From assembly GCA_011009095.1 (NCBI GenBank), contig VTPC01090930.1:118511-182510 (forward strand): a DNA stretch of 64,000 nt, written 5' to 3'. The translations under genes were made by a program, and so were the position numbers. The notes under the pieces were generated by a model. That model saw nothing but the letters and a program-made list of their open reading frames with translations, made no database searches and had not been told where the DNA came from. The stretch is from Ignelater luminosus. Its lineage: Eukaryota > Arthropoda > Insecta > Coleoptera > Elateridae. This document shows positions 12,001-23,268 of this stretch, in pieces (position 1 is the stretch's first letter; the number at the start of each line of letters is the position of its first letter).

Positions 12001-13078
12001 GACTATTCTACTTAGACTTCACGAATATCTTTTAGCGAAAATAAATTGTCTCAACCTATCTTGATATTGAAAAAAAAAGCATCAATTGATAAGAAAAATG
12101 AGAAATACCTTGAGAAATGATACAAAATATGGTACTGAGGACGTGATTCTTAAGCACCTGTCACTTTTTCTCATTCTGATAAACTCTATAATTAACTTTC
12201 CAAATGGCATAGAAGATTTTGTCTAGGTTGTTACTTTAATACGTTTGATATTGAACATGTCTACCTCACTACCTCTGTTTAAACTACAGGTCTGTCTACA
12301 TAATTACTACCGCTGCTTTAATCTTTACACCAAATGATCAAAAGACCGCTGACGATGTGACCAGATGGGTCAGATCTAGCAGATTGATAAGAGAGGAATA
12401 TGGACAATTTAAAAACAATTTTCGACATAAGTAAGAGTTTACAAAGTAATTTACATTTTAGTAAAGTCTTAACTAATGTTCAGTCCAGAAAGAGATGTAA
12501 AGTAAACATGAAAATCACGAAAACTATTACCTAATATTATAAGTCTGTTCTAGGATGATCAAGACTGATTTTTTGAAGCAATCACTTTTTCTAAGCAGCG
12601 ACCTAACAGCCGGGCTAGTTTTTAAGTCATTTCAAAGAAGTTCGACCGCATTCTCAAAATTATTCCCGTCTACTTTTCTGTAATGTCGTTAGAAGTGTAA
12701 ACAACTTTATTAGCGTTTGGTTTTCTATTGAAGATTGCTTTGGGTTTATTCGTAAACACAATTTGCATTCGTTTTTTATAACTTGATTTTTGAGAAATGA
12801 TGATACAATCTTCAATCTCGTACAGTGGTAAAAATCTCAAAATTCTTGACCAATAATGTAATTTGTAAAATAATTCCTTTTATTTCAACAAATATAATGC
12901 GGAGCAAAATGAGATAGTATTAGGTGTCATTGATGTCTCATATATTATTGGATACATTTAATGGTGTGAAAAATATCAATGCTATAGGTATACATACAAG
13001 TAAGTAAGTATAGGAGAGTAAGTACATTGACGTATTCAGTCTTGTTTTTATTTGAGTTACTTAAAGCAATTACGTGGT
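9059..13078. other. AT-rich intergenic DNA, no supported gene
   Basis: About 4 kb with short ORFs only (none above about 91 codons). A plus-strand stretch at 9100-9270 and one at 10170-10330 read for 40-60 codons but carry no known motif. No RNA gene seen. Confidence 0.4.
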
Positions 13079-13102
13079 TATTTATTTATTTATTTATTTA
13101 TT
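13079..13102. repeat. (ATTT)n microsatellite
   Basis: Roughly six tandem TTTA/ATTT units in an AT-rich context. Confidence 0.85.
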
Positions 13103-13486
13103 AAGGTAAAAAGTAAAAGATCAGTTTTTACTTCACAAGATGCGAATAATAAAAATTCGATACTCCTTCCATTTTGCCCTACTTAAGCGGGAGAAACGGG
13201 ACAGGGAGCTGGTAAGATAGGCCTAGGTTCAAATTTCGTTATGTGCAGAGAAATTAACATAACGTGAAAAAGTACCATAAATTAAAACTCGTTTATTGCT
13301 TAGACTTAGAGAAAGGAATGCAAGGTTTGCAAATGCCATTAGCCAACGACAATGATTTCAGTGCTGCCAATAAGCTAAAACTTCAATATTCTTGTTTGAC
13401 TTTTTATTTTAAACGTTCTCAAAAAGTTGAATATAGAATATTGACCGCAATATTACAATAGCCCGATCTATTGGTCTAATGAAATG

Positions 13487-13796
13487 CCGTTATCGATAAT
13501 ATCGATATATCAAACAATAATCGCAGCTCTAGGCAGGAATTTATCGCTAATATCGGTATATCTATTGTACACTGTCGCATACTCATACTCATGTCAGTTT
13601 ACGATCGTCGGTGCTTGCAGGTCAGCCAACTCGAACGAATGTAAACTATACACGTCTAGAAATGTCCTACAGTTTAGATAAAAAAATTTAATTAAAATTG
13701 CGCTATCTATAGCCGGCCGTCATAGACTGAACATGAGTGCCCAGCGATAATACTAATAATCTATAATATCGGTAATATCATCGTTATCGATATGTG
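13487..13796. repeat. TATCGATA-rich cluster, possible small MITE
   Basis: The block starts with CCGTTATCGATAATATCG (13487 on) and ends with TCGTTATCGATATG (13781 on). Internal copies of TAATATCGGTA occur near 13550 and 13763. TATCGATA is palindromic, so the ends are related both directly and in inverted orientation. The roughly 310-bp length and higher CpG content than the flanks fit a miniature element, but no target-site duplication was resolved. Confidence 0.35.
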
Positions 13797-13910
13797 CAAC
13801 TGTCTTAAATTATCTATCTGAAAACATTTGCTAGTAATAATGAGAGTACTCAAAAACAATGAAGGGGTACCTCGTTTAGTATAGTACTGCAAGAGGGGAC
13901 GCAACTAGGC
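13797..13910. other. Short AT-rich spacer
   Basis: No feature seen between the TATCGATA cluster and the CT microsatellite. Confidence 0.4.
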
Positions 13911-13918
13911 TTCCTCTT

Positions 13919-13949
<31 letters not shown>
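13911..13949. repeat. (CT)n microsatellite
   Basis: About 39 bp of mostly CT dinucleotides with a GTCTCT tail. Confidence 0.9.
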
Positions 13950-16900
13950 AATGTAAAACTGAACAATTCAAAATTAAATTGCCTTAGCTTTATTGCGTGT
14001 CAGTCAATCAATTACACACCCTGTATGTCACTATCTTATCAATCGTTGTCAACTCTACTTAACGTAATAATCGTAACAAATGCTTATTCTACTGCAGTTC
14101 TATTGAGGAAAGGAGGAGTTGTAATAAAAGTTGAATTTCTCATTAACTCAAGCAGGTTATGTTGTCCCAAAACCACGAGAATATGTTTATTTCACATGCA
14201 GATTAGATGGAAGAGGTGTTTTCCTTCCGATTCTACCAAAACGCGTATGAAAGACGTATCGTAACTTTCGTCGATAGATTCTATGTAAAAGTTATCTTCT
14301 TTCTTTTTTATCACCAGTTTTCTACCTACAATTTGTAATTTAACACTGTCCCTTTTATTTGCTGAGAATTATCCATAAATGTAGGACATATACTGTACAC
14401 AAAGGAAAACTGACTGTTACAATCGCATAGTAAAGGTTACACATACAATGTCTAGAGTCTCAACCTTTTCACCCCAAGAATATTGGATAAATCTGACAAA
14501 TTAGCGTTGCTTTAGATATGGGTGAGATTCTCACTCCACAGAAGCTTATAATTGCTTGAGAAACTTCTACTGTATTAATTACTGGTTTAATGAATCATTG
14601 TCTTATTATTTTAACTGAACAAAATATATAACAAACAGGTTATCTTAGATCTATATTGATAACTTGATGTAGTCTTCTATTTTAGATTCTCTTATTTACA
14701 GATTCAACGCAAATAACTTCAAATACAATATTCATAGTTTATGAATTCCCTCAGAAAGTTCACCATTCCGTTATGAGAAGGGTTGCAGAGTTTGTTAAAT
14801 TCTGTGACTAAAATAGCCTTTTTACTGATGAATGTGACTGAAAGGATCTCTATGATCATATAATTGGCAATCGATGTTATATCAGCTTGTCTGTAGTAGT
14901 AGCTGTAAGAAACTGATGGAATTATGGATCAGCGAGACAAGTCTAGCTACCTTCGGGATTACATTAAAAGTAAGTTTAGTTATTTGTAATGATGACAATA
15001 ACCGCCAGGGTTGTTTTCAAGAAACCAATCTGACACTGACTTTCTAAATGTAAACAGGAAAAAGGCACATAGAATAAGGTGGTAAAAATAAACTGCGTTT
15101 TAATTGAAGAAGAGTAGAGTTATTCATTATAGATTTCTGTAGAAATTCTAGAATGTTGTCTGATTACTTTGCACATTAGCTACAAGTAATTATAATTACT
15201 ATGTAAGAAGTGACTGCTAGCAAAGATCCTACCCTTTTTCTCCAATTTTCTCTTTTTGAGTTTGACCAATTGCTTTTTTTGTAGAAACTATTTCTCTTTG
15301 ATCCTTACGCTGAGATATACAAAAACAAGACTAGAACATGTCCTTTACTGAACAAATGATTTCAAAAAGAACTTGTTTTTTTTAATAGCGAGCTCTCAAT
15401 TCAAACTTTTTAAAAATCTCATATAATGCTCTGCATACTCTTTACTGAGCCTTTTATTCTGATATACTTTTGTTCGGTGAATAAGACTAATTTCTGTATT
15501 ACATTGATGATAAAGATTTCTAAAATAGTGCGTTGCTTATGATAGAAAGTTCGACAGAAGTGATAAAACGTAAAATTACTTCTTAAATGAGTTGGAAGGT
15601 TCGAAAAGGACTACGGGTTGGTTTTGAGACATTCAACTTAAAAAATATATTAATGTTTCATAGAAAAATCCGTTGTCTAATAGTGTCAGTTTTTTAATGT
15701 AAATTCTTTGAGATAAAAATGTTTGAGCCATTTAAATCCAAAAAATGAATATCAGTATGGGACGTACCTTATTGTAGCACTTCAGGCCAATTTTGTTCTA
15801 CGACACAAAAGATTTTGGAGTATTTGTAATTTTTTTTTAATTTTCTTTTTATTGTATGTCTGAATTCCTATTCTTTATTGACATTAATCTTTCTTGAATA
15901 ATTTCAATTCTTTTCATGAAAATGCAACTGTTTACATAAATAGATTTCTATTGTATTAATTAAAAGTATGTTATCACTAGTCTGAGATAACATCAATAGA
16001 GCTGATAATAAAGTCAAATTAGTATTTGCATAATTTACATAATTAGATTAATTAATTAAGTACGTACGTTTCGCCCTACTTTTTCCTAGCTACAAAATTC
16101 TATTTTTTATTTTGCGAATTTTCCGAACAAAAAAGGCTTGTTTATACAACTAAAGAACATGACATTGTTCCAACCTAATAATTCTAATCACCTTGTATTT
16201 ATTGCATACCATAATGAGGACAAACAATGATTAATTAGCTGACACAAAACAAAACTAAAAACCAGCAATCTTTGGAATGTTTGAAAAACAATTCAAAAAC
16301 AAACAAATAATAAATAAACAACAAAAAAAAACACAAAAGGATACTTCCAAAGTGGGGTTGAATCCTCTAGGTGGAACATATGAAGGCGGCAGTGCAGCAA
16401 GCCTAATTTGTATTCGTATAAAATTAATAATTAATGTTCCATAAAATAGCTATACATTACTAAATGACAGCAAACATATTTTATTAGTTGTTGAGTCGGC
16501 CACTCTCACAAGGGAGGGCGCTGCTGTTACCTTTCAAGATTTGTAGATGTTTAATACATTGTATTTCAGTTTTGACGGTTTTATTCTTGTCTGGTTCCTC
16601 GGATCGCGTGTAATAAAATTCGTTTCCAATGTTAATTCAATATTAAACGGCGTGATGTAAATTTAATTTAAAAATACGTCTATATTCCATTCCCTTTTTT
16701 AGTTTCAGTTGTTTTCGATATTTATTGTTGAATTTAGCTAAACATTTTTAATTTAGAACTTTGAACTTTCTCTCGCTTCATTTAACTTCAACAATGAACG
16801 ATTATATTTTGTAGGATATCAAAGTCAAAGCTTGCTTTGACCAATCAAAACCATACGTTTCTCTGAGATTTCGCGAGTTGTAGCCAGAGAAGTCCCTCAG

Positions 16901-18725
16901 GATATCTCTAATTAATTTACCAATTTAACTTAACCATGACTTCAACAAAGATGAATTTTTTCAAGCAAGATTAGCGTTTATTTGTTTATAACGGTTGTTA
17001 GGAAAGAAAACATCTAAAAGTTAACTTAATATAATAAAGTGTTATTGAAATGTTTGCAGCAATCAACCCTAAAGGTTGAATAAGTGAACCGGGGTGTGGA
17101 TAGCTAAGCTATATGGAGTGATTGCTTGAATTCCGGAAAGTAGGGTGTGTGTGGATCTTTGGCTACTTCAACTACTTTGCCCCAATGACTGATATAAGTA
17201 TATAAAAGAACATCACCAGAAGTCCTAAACATTTTTTGTAATTTATTTAATAATTTTCCTTAATACACTATAAAAATATTTAGTACAAATTAATTTAATA
17301 TTAATCTTGGATTTCTTAAATGATGCTATTGCACGTAATCTTGTGACCTGATGAAGATATTAACCAAAACAAAGAACGATTTCATATTTGACTTTCTTAC
17401 TTACAAAGTATCTTAATTATATTAAAATCCGGAATATATGAAGTTGTTTCAAATGCAAAATCGGAGTTAAAAATTTAAAAATAAACAGTTTTTTTAGTAA
17501 AGATAATAAATTGAGATTATTCCTTTATTATTGTACAAATCGAGGATTTCTTCATAAACTAAGATTATTTTGATTTAATAATGAGCTTCTGGTTTTAAAT
17601 TTTTGATATTTTCATAACATGTTGTTAGATAAGATTATGTATAATACATTTTTTAGGTAAACTTTGTTATTCCTCCAGCTACAGAAAATATTTGTGCCTT
17701 CAGTAATGGAGCTTTTGTTTTTGTAACAAATAAATTTAAAAAATTTATCGATAGTATGTCATCATCAATATCTACTATTGCAGTGTAAAAGTCATTTCAC
17801 AAAAATCTTGCGATAATCTACTTTCGTTTGTCAAATTTTGAAACATTCTTAAGCTTTCTATTTCTCTTCTAAATTCATTCTCGAAGGCATCGTAACTTCA
17901 TTTTGTCATCACAAAATTTATTTTTATAGAAATTGCTCGAGTACATAAGTATTAGGAATTAATTATTAATGAAACAACGATTTGTTGGAATATTATATAA
18001 CTCTATATTCCAGAATGTATGCAACTAAAACAGAACTATAAAAATATGGATTAACAAAGATTTTCGTTTACGCACTCGAATAAGGTGCAAAACCCTAAGC
18101 AAAACATACTGAGATTCAGGAACAGACGCTTAGGACTTTTTTCAGTTCAAATCTATTTAAATCAAGGAAGAGCAATACAACTAAATGATATGTCTGAATC
18201 TGAAGGTAGAGCTAGTTAGAAGCAAAAAGGCGTTTCTTTTACTCTATAATAAATTGCATAAAATGAACAATAAATACCCTCAGTTGGCTATCAATTAGAA
18301 AGATGTGCAATACGGTATGTTGATTTATTATAATATGAAATGACGGACATCAAGAGTGTTTGTAAGGAGGGTTATGCATGCTTTACTTTGAAAACTTTGT
18401 AAAAAGTATTGCTTTTTGATAAACACGTTGTTGTTCTTGAATGGTCAACCGAAAATGCATATTTTGTGCACCATTAGTTAAAGCTACAGTAGGGTATAAA
18501 ACTACTGTTATCTAGACATTTAATTTCCAATCTGTGGCAACTGCCCTAAGGGGCGGGCGAGATCGTACTTACTTAAATCAATAATTCCTAGACTAACGCC
18601 TAAGCCACAGAGTATAAGAGCGGTCTAAAAATACAATTTTCGTCATTCCATTTGGTGCATCTAAAAGAAGGATCATCTCAGGTGCTTCCTTTAATAACAA
18701 AGAGTCCCATCTTCTCTGATATCTC
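13950..18725. other. AT-rich intergenic DNA, no supported gene
   Basis: Nearly 4.8 kb without recognisable coding sequence. A less AT-rich patch near 16489-16620 begins TGTTGAGTCGGCCACTC and has an AATAAA near 16611. It resembles an LTR-like or polyadenylation region but cannot be bounded. A CACCCTGTA motif lies at 14017-14025. Confidence 0.4.
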
Positions 18726-19037
18726 TTGGTGGATGTTGAAAGGGTTTTTACATACAAAGATATGCCAATAACAGAATTACTTATATCAAGTGATCCAAAA
18801 GGATTTAATCAAAAGGCTAAAGTTTCGTATATATGTTGCCATATCGCGGAGTGGGTCAAGGGGGATGTCAATCGATCGGGTTTGACGAGAGAATCACGAT
18901 GGTACCGGTTCCAGGTGACGGAAATGAACGGTTCAAAAGTTATGACCATTTTTCTAAAATGCCCGCCGGTTTCAGTCATTGTCTTCAATAGAATTAACAT
19001 TACGAGACCGGCGCTATTAAATTTCCACGCGGCTTAG
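18726..19037. other. Unidentified block upstream of the ORF2 relic
   Basis: This block is less AT-rich than its surroundings and is open on both strands (103 codons plus, 63 codons minus). The plus reading contains AEWVKGDVNRSGLTRESRWY; another frame contains MVPVPGDGNERFKSYDHFSK. Neither reading has reverse-transcriptase motifs, so it is not clearly the upstream part of the adjacent ORF2. It could be an unrelated repeat fused to the retrotransposon tail by truncation or recombination. No function is claimed. Confidence 0.3.
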
Positions 19038-19081
19038 CATGATAGTGTATGGAAAATCTTATAGTTAGATTAGGTTAAGAG

Positions 19082-20040
19082 ATAGACTTCCTAGGAAACA
19101 TAATAAGAAGTAGTGAATAAATCAAATACCTGGGGGTATATTTCAATAGGTGTACGACCAAGACTGCTCACATAGAATATGCTACAAAAAAGCCGAAAAA
19201 TCAATAGAAGCGATAGCTAGAGTTATGCCTAGGGCAAGAGGATCACTAGCCAGTAAAAGAAGAGTTCTAAGAGGAGTGGGACACTCAATAATATTATATG
19301 CGTTACCGATATGGGAAAATTGCCTATAATATAAGAAATATGGCAATAAACTAGAGTCTACACAAAGAAAAATGTGCATTACCTCGGCCTGCATGACAGT
19401 ATCAGTGGCGGCGGTGCAGGTTATAGAGCAATTAATACCAATAGATATCCTGGGCTGGCAAAGAAATAAAACCTTTAAAGACAAGGAGACCAACAAAAGA
19501 GACATAATAAATGAAGCAATAAATAAATGATAAGAAAGATGGCAAACAGAGGACAAAATCGCTAAATGGACCAGAATACTAATTTCAAACATTAAACCAT
19601 GGTTTAAAAGAGAACATGGAAACATAGATTACTGGTTTACCCAGTTTCTGACTGATCATGGGAGCTTTCGAGCTTACTTACACAGAATTAAAAAGAGAAA
19701 TACTGATCGATGCATAGCGTGCAATGTCACGGATAATGCCAAGCACACCATCTTTTATTGTAGGAGATGGGAAGAAAAAAGAATAGAGCTGAGAAAAAAA
19801 CTTGGAAAAGACATATACCTTGACGATGTGATAGACACTATGCTAGAACAAGAAACAACTTGGAACATAGTTCATCAAACGATTAGAGAGAAAGAGAGGA
19901 TTAAATTTCAAATAAATTTAACTATGACAAAAATCCAGAGAGCTGAACGTCATTGCACTCAAATCGCCCACTGCTCCGAAGTAATGCTCGCGCTGTTCCT
20001 AAGTAGATTCAAGACGCTACATGTAAAGATGGCTTTTTAG
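19082..20040 (+). pseudogene. C-terminal part of SART/TRAS-like (R1-clade) ORF2, copy A
   Basis: In active elements ORF2 encodes an endonuclease and reverse transcriptase that inserts the element into telomeric repeats. Only about the last 320 residues are present. The reading begins near IKYLGVYFNRCTTKTAHIEY (19121), the conserved segment after the RT palm. It continues with MPRARGSLASKRRVLRGVGH (19225), SIILYALPIWENCL, HGNIDYWFTQFLTDHGSFRA and YLHRIKKRNTDRCIACNVTD. The terminal zinc finger is C-x2-C-x7-H-x4-C (19711-19761), characteristic of R1-clade ORF2. The normal stop is TAG at 20038. Defects: stop at 19118, a one-base loss in an A run near 19185, stop at 19327, and a double stop at 19528-19533. 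The RT catalytic domain and endonuclease are missing upstream. The same stops are present in copy B. Confidence 0.85.
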
Positions 20041-20122
20041 CTGGCCGCCAACCCCGCACTACCAGGCAGCATGGGTTACCAGGTTTCTGCGTGCAGATTC
20101 TCCCCAACTACACAAAAAAAAA
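20041..20122 (+). other. Retrotransposon 3' UTR and A9 tail, copy A
   Basis: A 73-bp 3' UTR, GC-richer than the region (contains CCGCACTACCAGGCAGCATG), ends in nine A (20114-20122). A short A tail directly followed by telomeric repeats is the known 3' junction of telomere-specific non-LTR elements. Confidence 0.8.
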
Positions 20123-20140
20123 GGTTAGGTTAGGTTAGGT
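20123..20140 (+). repeat. Telomeric GGTTA repeat, copy A
   Basis: GGTTAGGTTAGGTTAGGT, 3.6 units of the arthropod telomere repeat, lies exactly between an A tail and the first base of the next element's 5' UTR. This is the preserved target sequence. The phase and strand (A tail followed by GGTTA) agree with SART-type insertion; TRAS elements are described in the opposite orientation. Confidence 0.9.
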
Positions 20141-20621
20141 CGCGGTCGCTGCGGGCCGGAGAGGACTCCGACCTAAGGACTTGTTCATTGTGTGTAAAGG
20201 GATGGCTACCCTGGGTTACACTAGCTAAGAAACTACTTTGTTTCAATTAGTCTTGGGTGGTTCTTCTTCCTACATCCTTGCCTATCGAAGCTCTCTTGCT
20301 ACAACTAGTGTTTTCTACGAGCCCCAATGCTATTAGGAAACTAAAGCTAGGGGATCTCTTTTTCTTTTTGTACTTCTCTTTATAAACCATAACCAAATAG
20401 AGGGTGGATTGACCAGCCACTCAATCAAACCGTAATCGCGGCTTTCGCCTCAACAGCTCCTGCCCGCTGGGCTCCGCTGAGGTACGTCGCGAGGGGACAC
20501 GCGTCCGGGGGGTTTGCCTTAACCGGCCGGCCCGCGAGAAGAAAACCTCTATAGAAAACCGACAGAAAAGTCATTAAAACCCGGGGGCTACGGGCTTTTT
20601 GTCTCCACTCGTGGAAACAAT
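20141..20621 (+). promoter_or_regulatory. GC-rich 5' UTR of the downstream SART-like element, copy A
   Basis: This is the most GC-rich and CpG-rich segment of the locus, beginning CGCGGTCGCTGCGGGCCGG and including GGGGACACGCGTCCGGGG near 20495. It starts immediately after the telomeric repeat and ends at the ORF1 ATG (20622). Non-LTR elements carry internal promoters in the 5' UTR, so this segment probably contained one (inference). Its start at the telomere junction suggests a full-length 5' end. Confidence 0.6.
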
Positions 20622-22407
20622 ATGGATAACACTAATAAAAACAAATCGGAAATAAATTCAAAAAAACCAAAAGATGATACTAAGGAAGATGAAAAATATG
20701 CATTCGAAAGAAGGAGCAGACTCTTAAAGTCTCTTGTAAGACCGAGAGCCCCCTCCATAGCGGGAATAGAAATGATAGAGGTGATGACAACACCTGCGGC
20801 AAACAGCGAAGAACAACAAGATAGGAAAAGAAGGCGGGAAAACACTCCTAAAGAAGATTGGCGAATGTGTTAAACAAAGAAGAAACGCTCGATAAATACG
20901 AAATGCTAATAAACAAAGTCGAAAAATTCGTATGCAATCTGAACCAGACTATAAGAGACAGCGCGAATACCAAGAAAGAGATTAAGGAGCTGATTACGAA
21001 GCTGAGAAACCTAATGGGACAAATTAAGATGTTTGACCATAGAGAAATCATGCTAATTGAAGCACAAGACAGAAATGAGGAAAACGATCAAATGATAAAA
21101 CAGTAGAATGAGCACTATACTGCAGCGACAGCTAGTAGGGAAGAAACCTTCAACAACAAAATAAGTAAACTAGCTGAGGAAGGTAATTACAATAATAGAA
21201 ACGAAGAACTAACTGGCTTCCTATAAGAAAACTGGCCGAACTCAATATCCGAAACGAGTGTAATGATAAATGGTGATGTTTAGCAGGCTACTATGAACAG
21301 GGACATTATATCAATTACACCCCAGAAACTAGATGAAAAAAGTCTTCTACTAAACAGGCTAGTTGAACTCAAATTACAAACACAATAGCACTGGTCGGAG
21401 ACATAGTGCATATCAGCAACAATAGCTCCATTATAGTGGGAGCCAGGAAGATAGAATGTGAGATGAAAAACATATATTGTGGGTATAGAGGAACAAAAAA
21501 CCTATACGGAAAACGCCAGCAACCTGATCAAGGCGCTAAAAGCAGTAAAGAAAGAAGCTGACAAGAACGAAAAAAGGAAGATGACCCTTTCTGCACAAAG
21601 GATGAATATGTAGTGTCCAGTAGGAAAATAGTTGAATTGTTTCTCAGAAGAACTAATTATAACTTTGAAATAAACACAAAGACAAAAGAAAGGGCGATTG
21701 ATGAAGATGCATGGTAGGAAGAACAGGAAAGAAAAGATTATTATAAAGCTAGAAGAAGAAGTACTCAGGGAAATGAAAAGAAAATATACACGTGTATGCA
21801 CTGCAAGTGATGGTAGACAATGTTAAAGAAACTAAAGAAGGACACTTGACGCTACAGTACATACGAAAGAGAGAAGAGAACAACGTCTCCCTACAAGAAG
21901 ACCTAGAAAGGACAATGAAATACATAGTGGCAGTTGAAACTATCACGAAGAAAAAAGTATTGTGATAATAGAGTTGGACGACATAACCAGCGACGAGGAA
22001 GTCAAATTTTACATAAGGAAAGAATAAGGTGAAGAATACATCAGCGACGAAGAAATCAAGGTAACGATGAGTGAAAAAGCTAACAAAAGAGAGCAAAAAT
22101 ACGCCAGAATAATACTGCTGCCAGCCGCCTACTACAAATTGGACAGATAAGAGTGGGATTGACGAAGTGCAGGGTAGTCGAAAGACTGGCACTGATTAAA
22201 TATTTTAAATGTCATAGATATCGGTCCTTTTCCAACGAGTGCAAGCAAGATCGATCTATGGCAGGAAAATGCCTAAACTGTGCAGCCGTGACTCAGTTAG
22301 TCATAGACTGTACGACTAAAGATTATTTCTACTACGTGTGTAACAGGCCAGAGCACAAAGCAAATATTTATAAGAGGTTGGTCGCGGAACTGAGGAAAAA
22401 AACCTAA
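20622..22407 (+). pseudogene. SART-like ORF1 (gag) with zinc knuckles, copy A
   Basis: Gag-like RNA-binding protein of an R1-clade retrotransposon. The first frame (20622-20873) is acidic and basic, with KYAFERRSRLLKSLVRPRAP and EEQQDRKRRRENTPKEDW. The second (20858-21106) is a probable coiled coil (NQTIRDSANTKKEIKELITK). Later pieces include EYVVSSRKIVELFLRRTNYN (21604 on) and ARIILLPAAYYKLDR (22109 on). The C-terminal frame (22153-22407) reads RVGLTKCRVVERLALIKYFK, the typical lead-in to gag zinc knuckles. Three degenerate CCHC knuckles follow: the first has lost its first Cys (YFKC), the second has Gln for His (CLNCAAVTQLVIDC), the third has lost its first Cys and, through a 19-bp deletion, its last. 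Many stops and frameshifts are present. Confidence 0.8.
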
Positions 22408-22868
22408 ACGGTTTTAAAATGAAAATGGTTGAAGGCAATTGTTTCAAAAAAATTGATAACAGTCGAACTGTAGCAATTCTACTTACTTGGTGGTGTAATA
22501 AAATGTGTTGTTGGTAGTCACTGTATATCAATGATAGACCTCGTAAAAGCCATGAAGAAGGCTAAATCAAAGCGTCTATACTAAGTGTGTTTCACATACG
22601 AAGGCCAAGTATGAAAGAAGTGCCAGACCTGGACCGTTGCAACGAATGTCAGTTGAAACGCTTCTGTAATAGAATAAAGTAACACGTGTTTAAAATCAAA
22701 TTTATATAAATAATTAATGTTATTATATTTCATTTTAATTTGCATTGTGATTATACAAATGAATAAATATAATATAAAAAAATTGACATTCCAAACTGCA
22801 TCAACATAAAACATTTGGCAAAACAAACGATTCTTTGTTATTATCAACTCAGTAGGTATGTCTTTTGC
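22408..22868 (+). other. Sequence after ORF1, possibly the first codons of ORF2, copy A
   Basis: A short reading starting near 22419 (MKMVEGNCFKKIDNSRTVAI) could be the decayed start of ORF2, whose N-terminus in R1-clade elements begins with a similar hydrophobic-basic pattern. No endonuclease motif follows, and from about 22680 the sequence becomes AT-rich flank. It ends at the assembly gap. Confidence 0.3.
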
Positions 22869-23268
22869 NNNNNNNNNNNNNNNNNNNNNNNNNNNNNNNN
22901 NNNNNNNNNNNNNNNNNNNNNNNNNNNNNNNNNNNNNNNNNNNNNNNNNNNNNNNNNNNNNNNNNNNNNNNNNNNNNNNNNNNNNNNNNNNNNNNNNNNN
23001 NNNNNNNNNNNNNNNNNNNNNNNNNNNNNNNNNNNNNNNNNNNNNNNNNNNNNNNNNNNNNNNNNNNNNNNNNNNNNNNNNNNNNNNNNNNNNNNNNNNN
23101 NNNNNNNNNNNNNNNNNNNNNNNNNNNNNNNNNNNNNNNNNNNNNNNNNNNNNNNNNNNNNNNNNNNNNNNNNNNNNNNNNNNNNNNNNNNNNNNNNNNN
23201 NNNNNNNNNNNNNNNNNNNNNNNNNNNNNNNNNNNNNNNNNNNNNNNNNNNNNNNNNNNNNNNNNNNN
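22869..23268. other. Assembly gap, 400 N
   Basis: Exactly 400 undetermined bases. The sequence ending at 22868 reappears ending at 26906, and the sequence starting at 23269 already occurs at 19224. The gap length is round and may be a placeholder. Confidence 1.

Noticed and set aside
16489-16650. Possible solo LTR starting TGTTGAGTCGGCC
   Set aside because: No matching second LTR, no defined CA end and no target duplication.
19062-19077. TTAGATTAGGTTAAG just upstream of the ORF2 relic, resembling degenerate TTAGG repeats
   Set aside because: Too short and imperfect, and ORF2-like reading appears to pass through the neighbourhood, so chance is likely.
19182-19625. 147-codon minus-strand ORF (also repeated at 23.3-23.7 kb)
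   Set aside because: It is antisense to the well-supported ORF2 zinc-finger region and has no motif of its own.
21749-22192. 147-codon minus-strand ORF (also at 25773-26216)
   Set aside because: Antisense to gag ORF1; Phe/Ser/Val-rich because the sense strand is rich in Lys and Glu codons.
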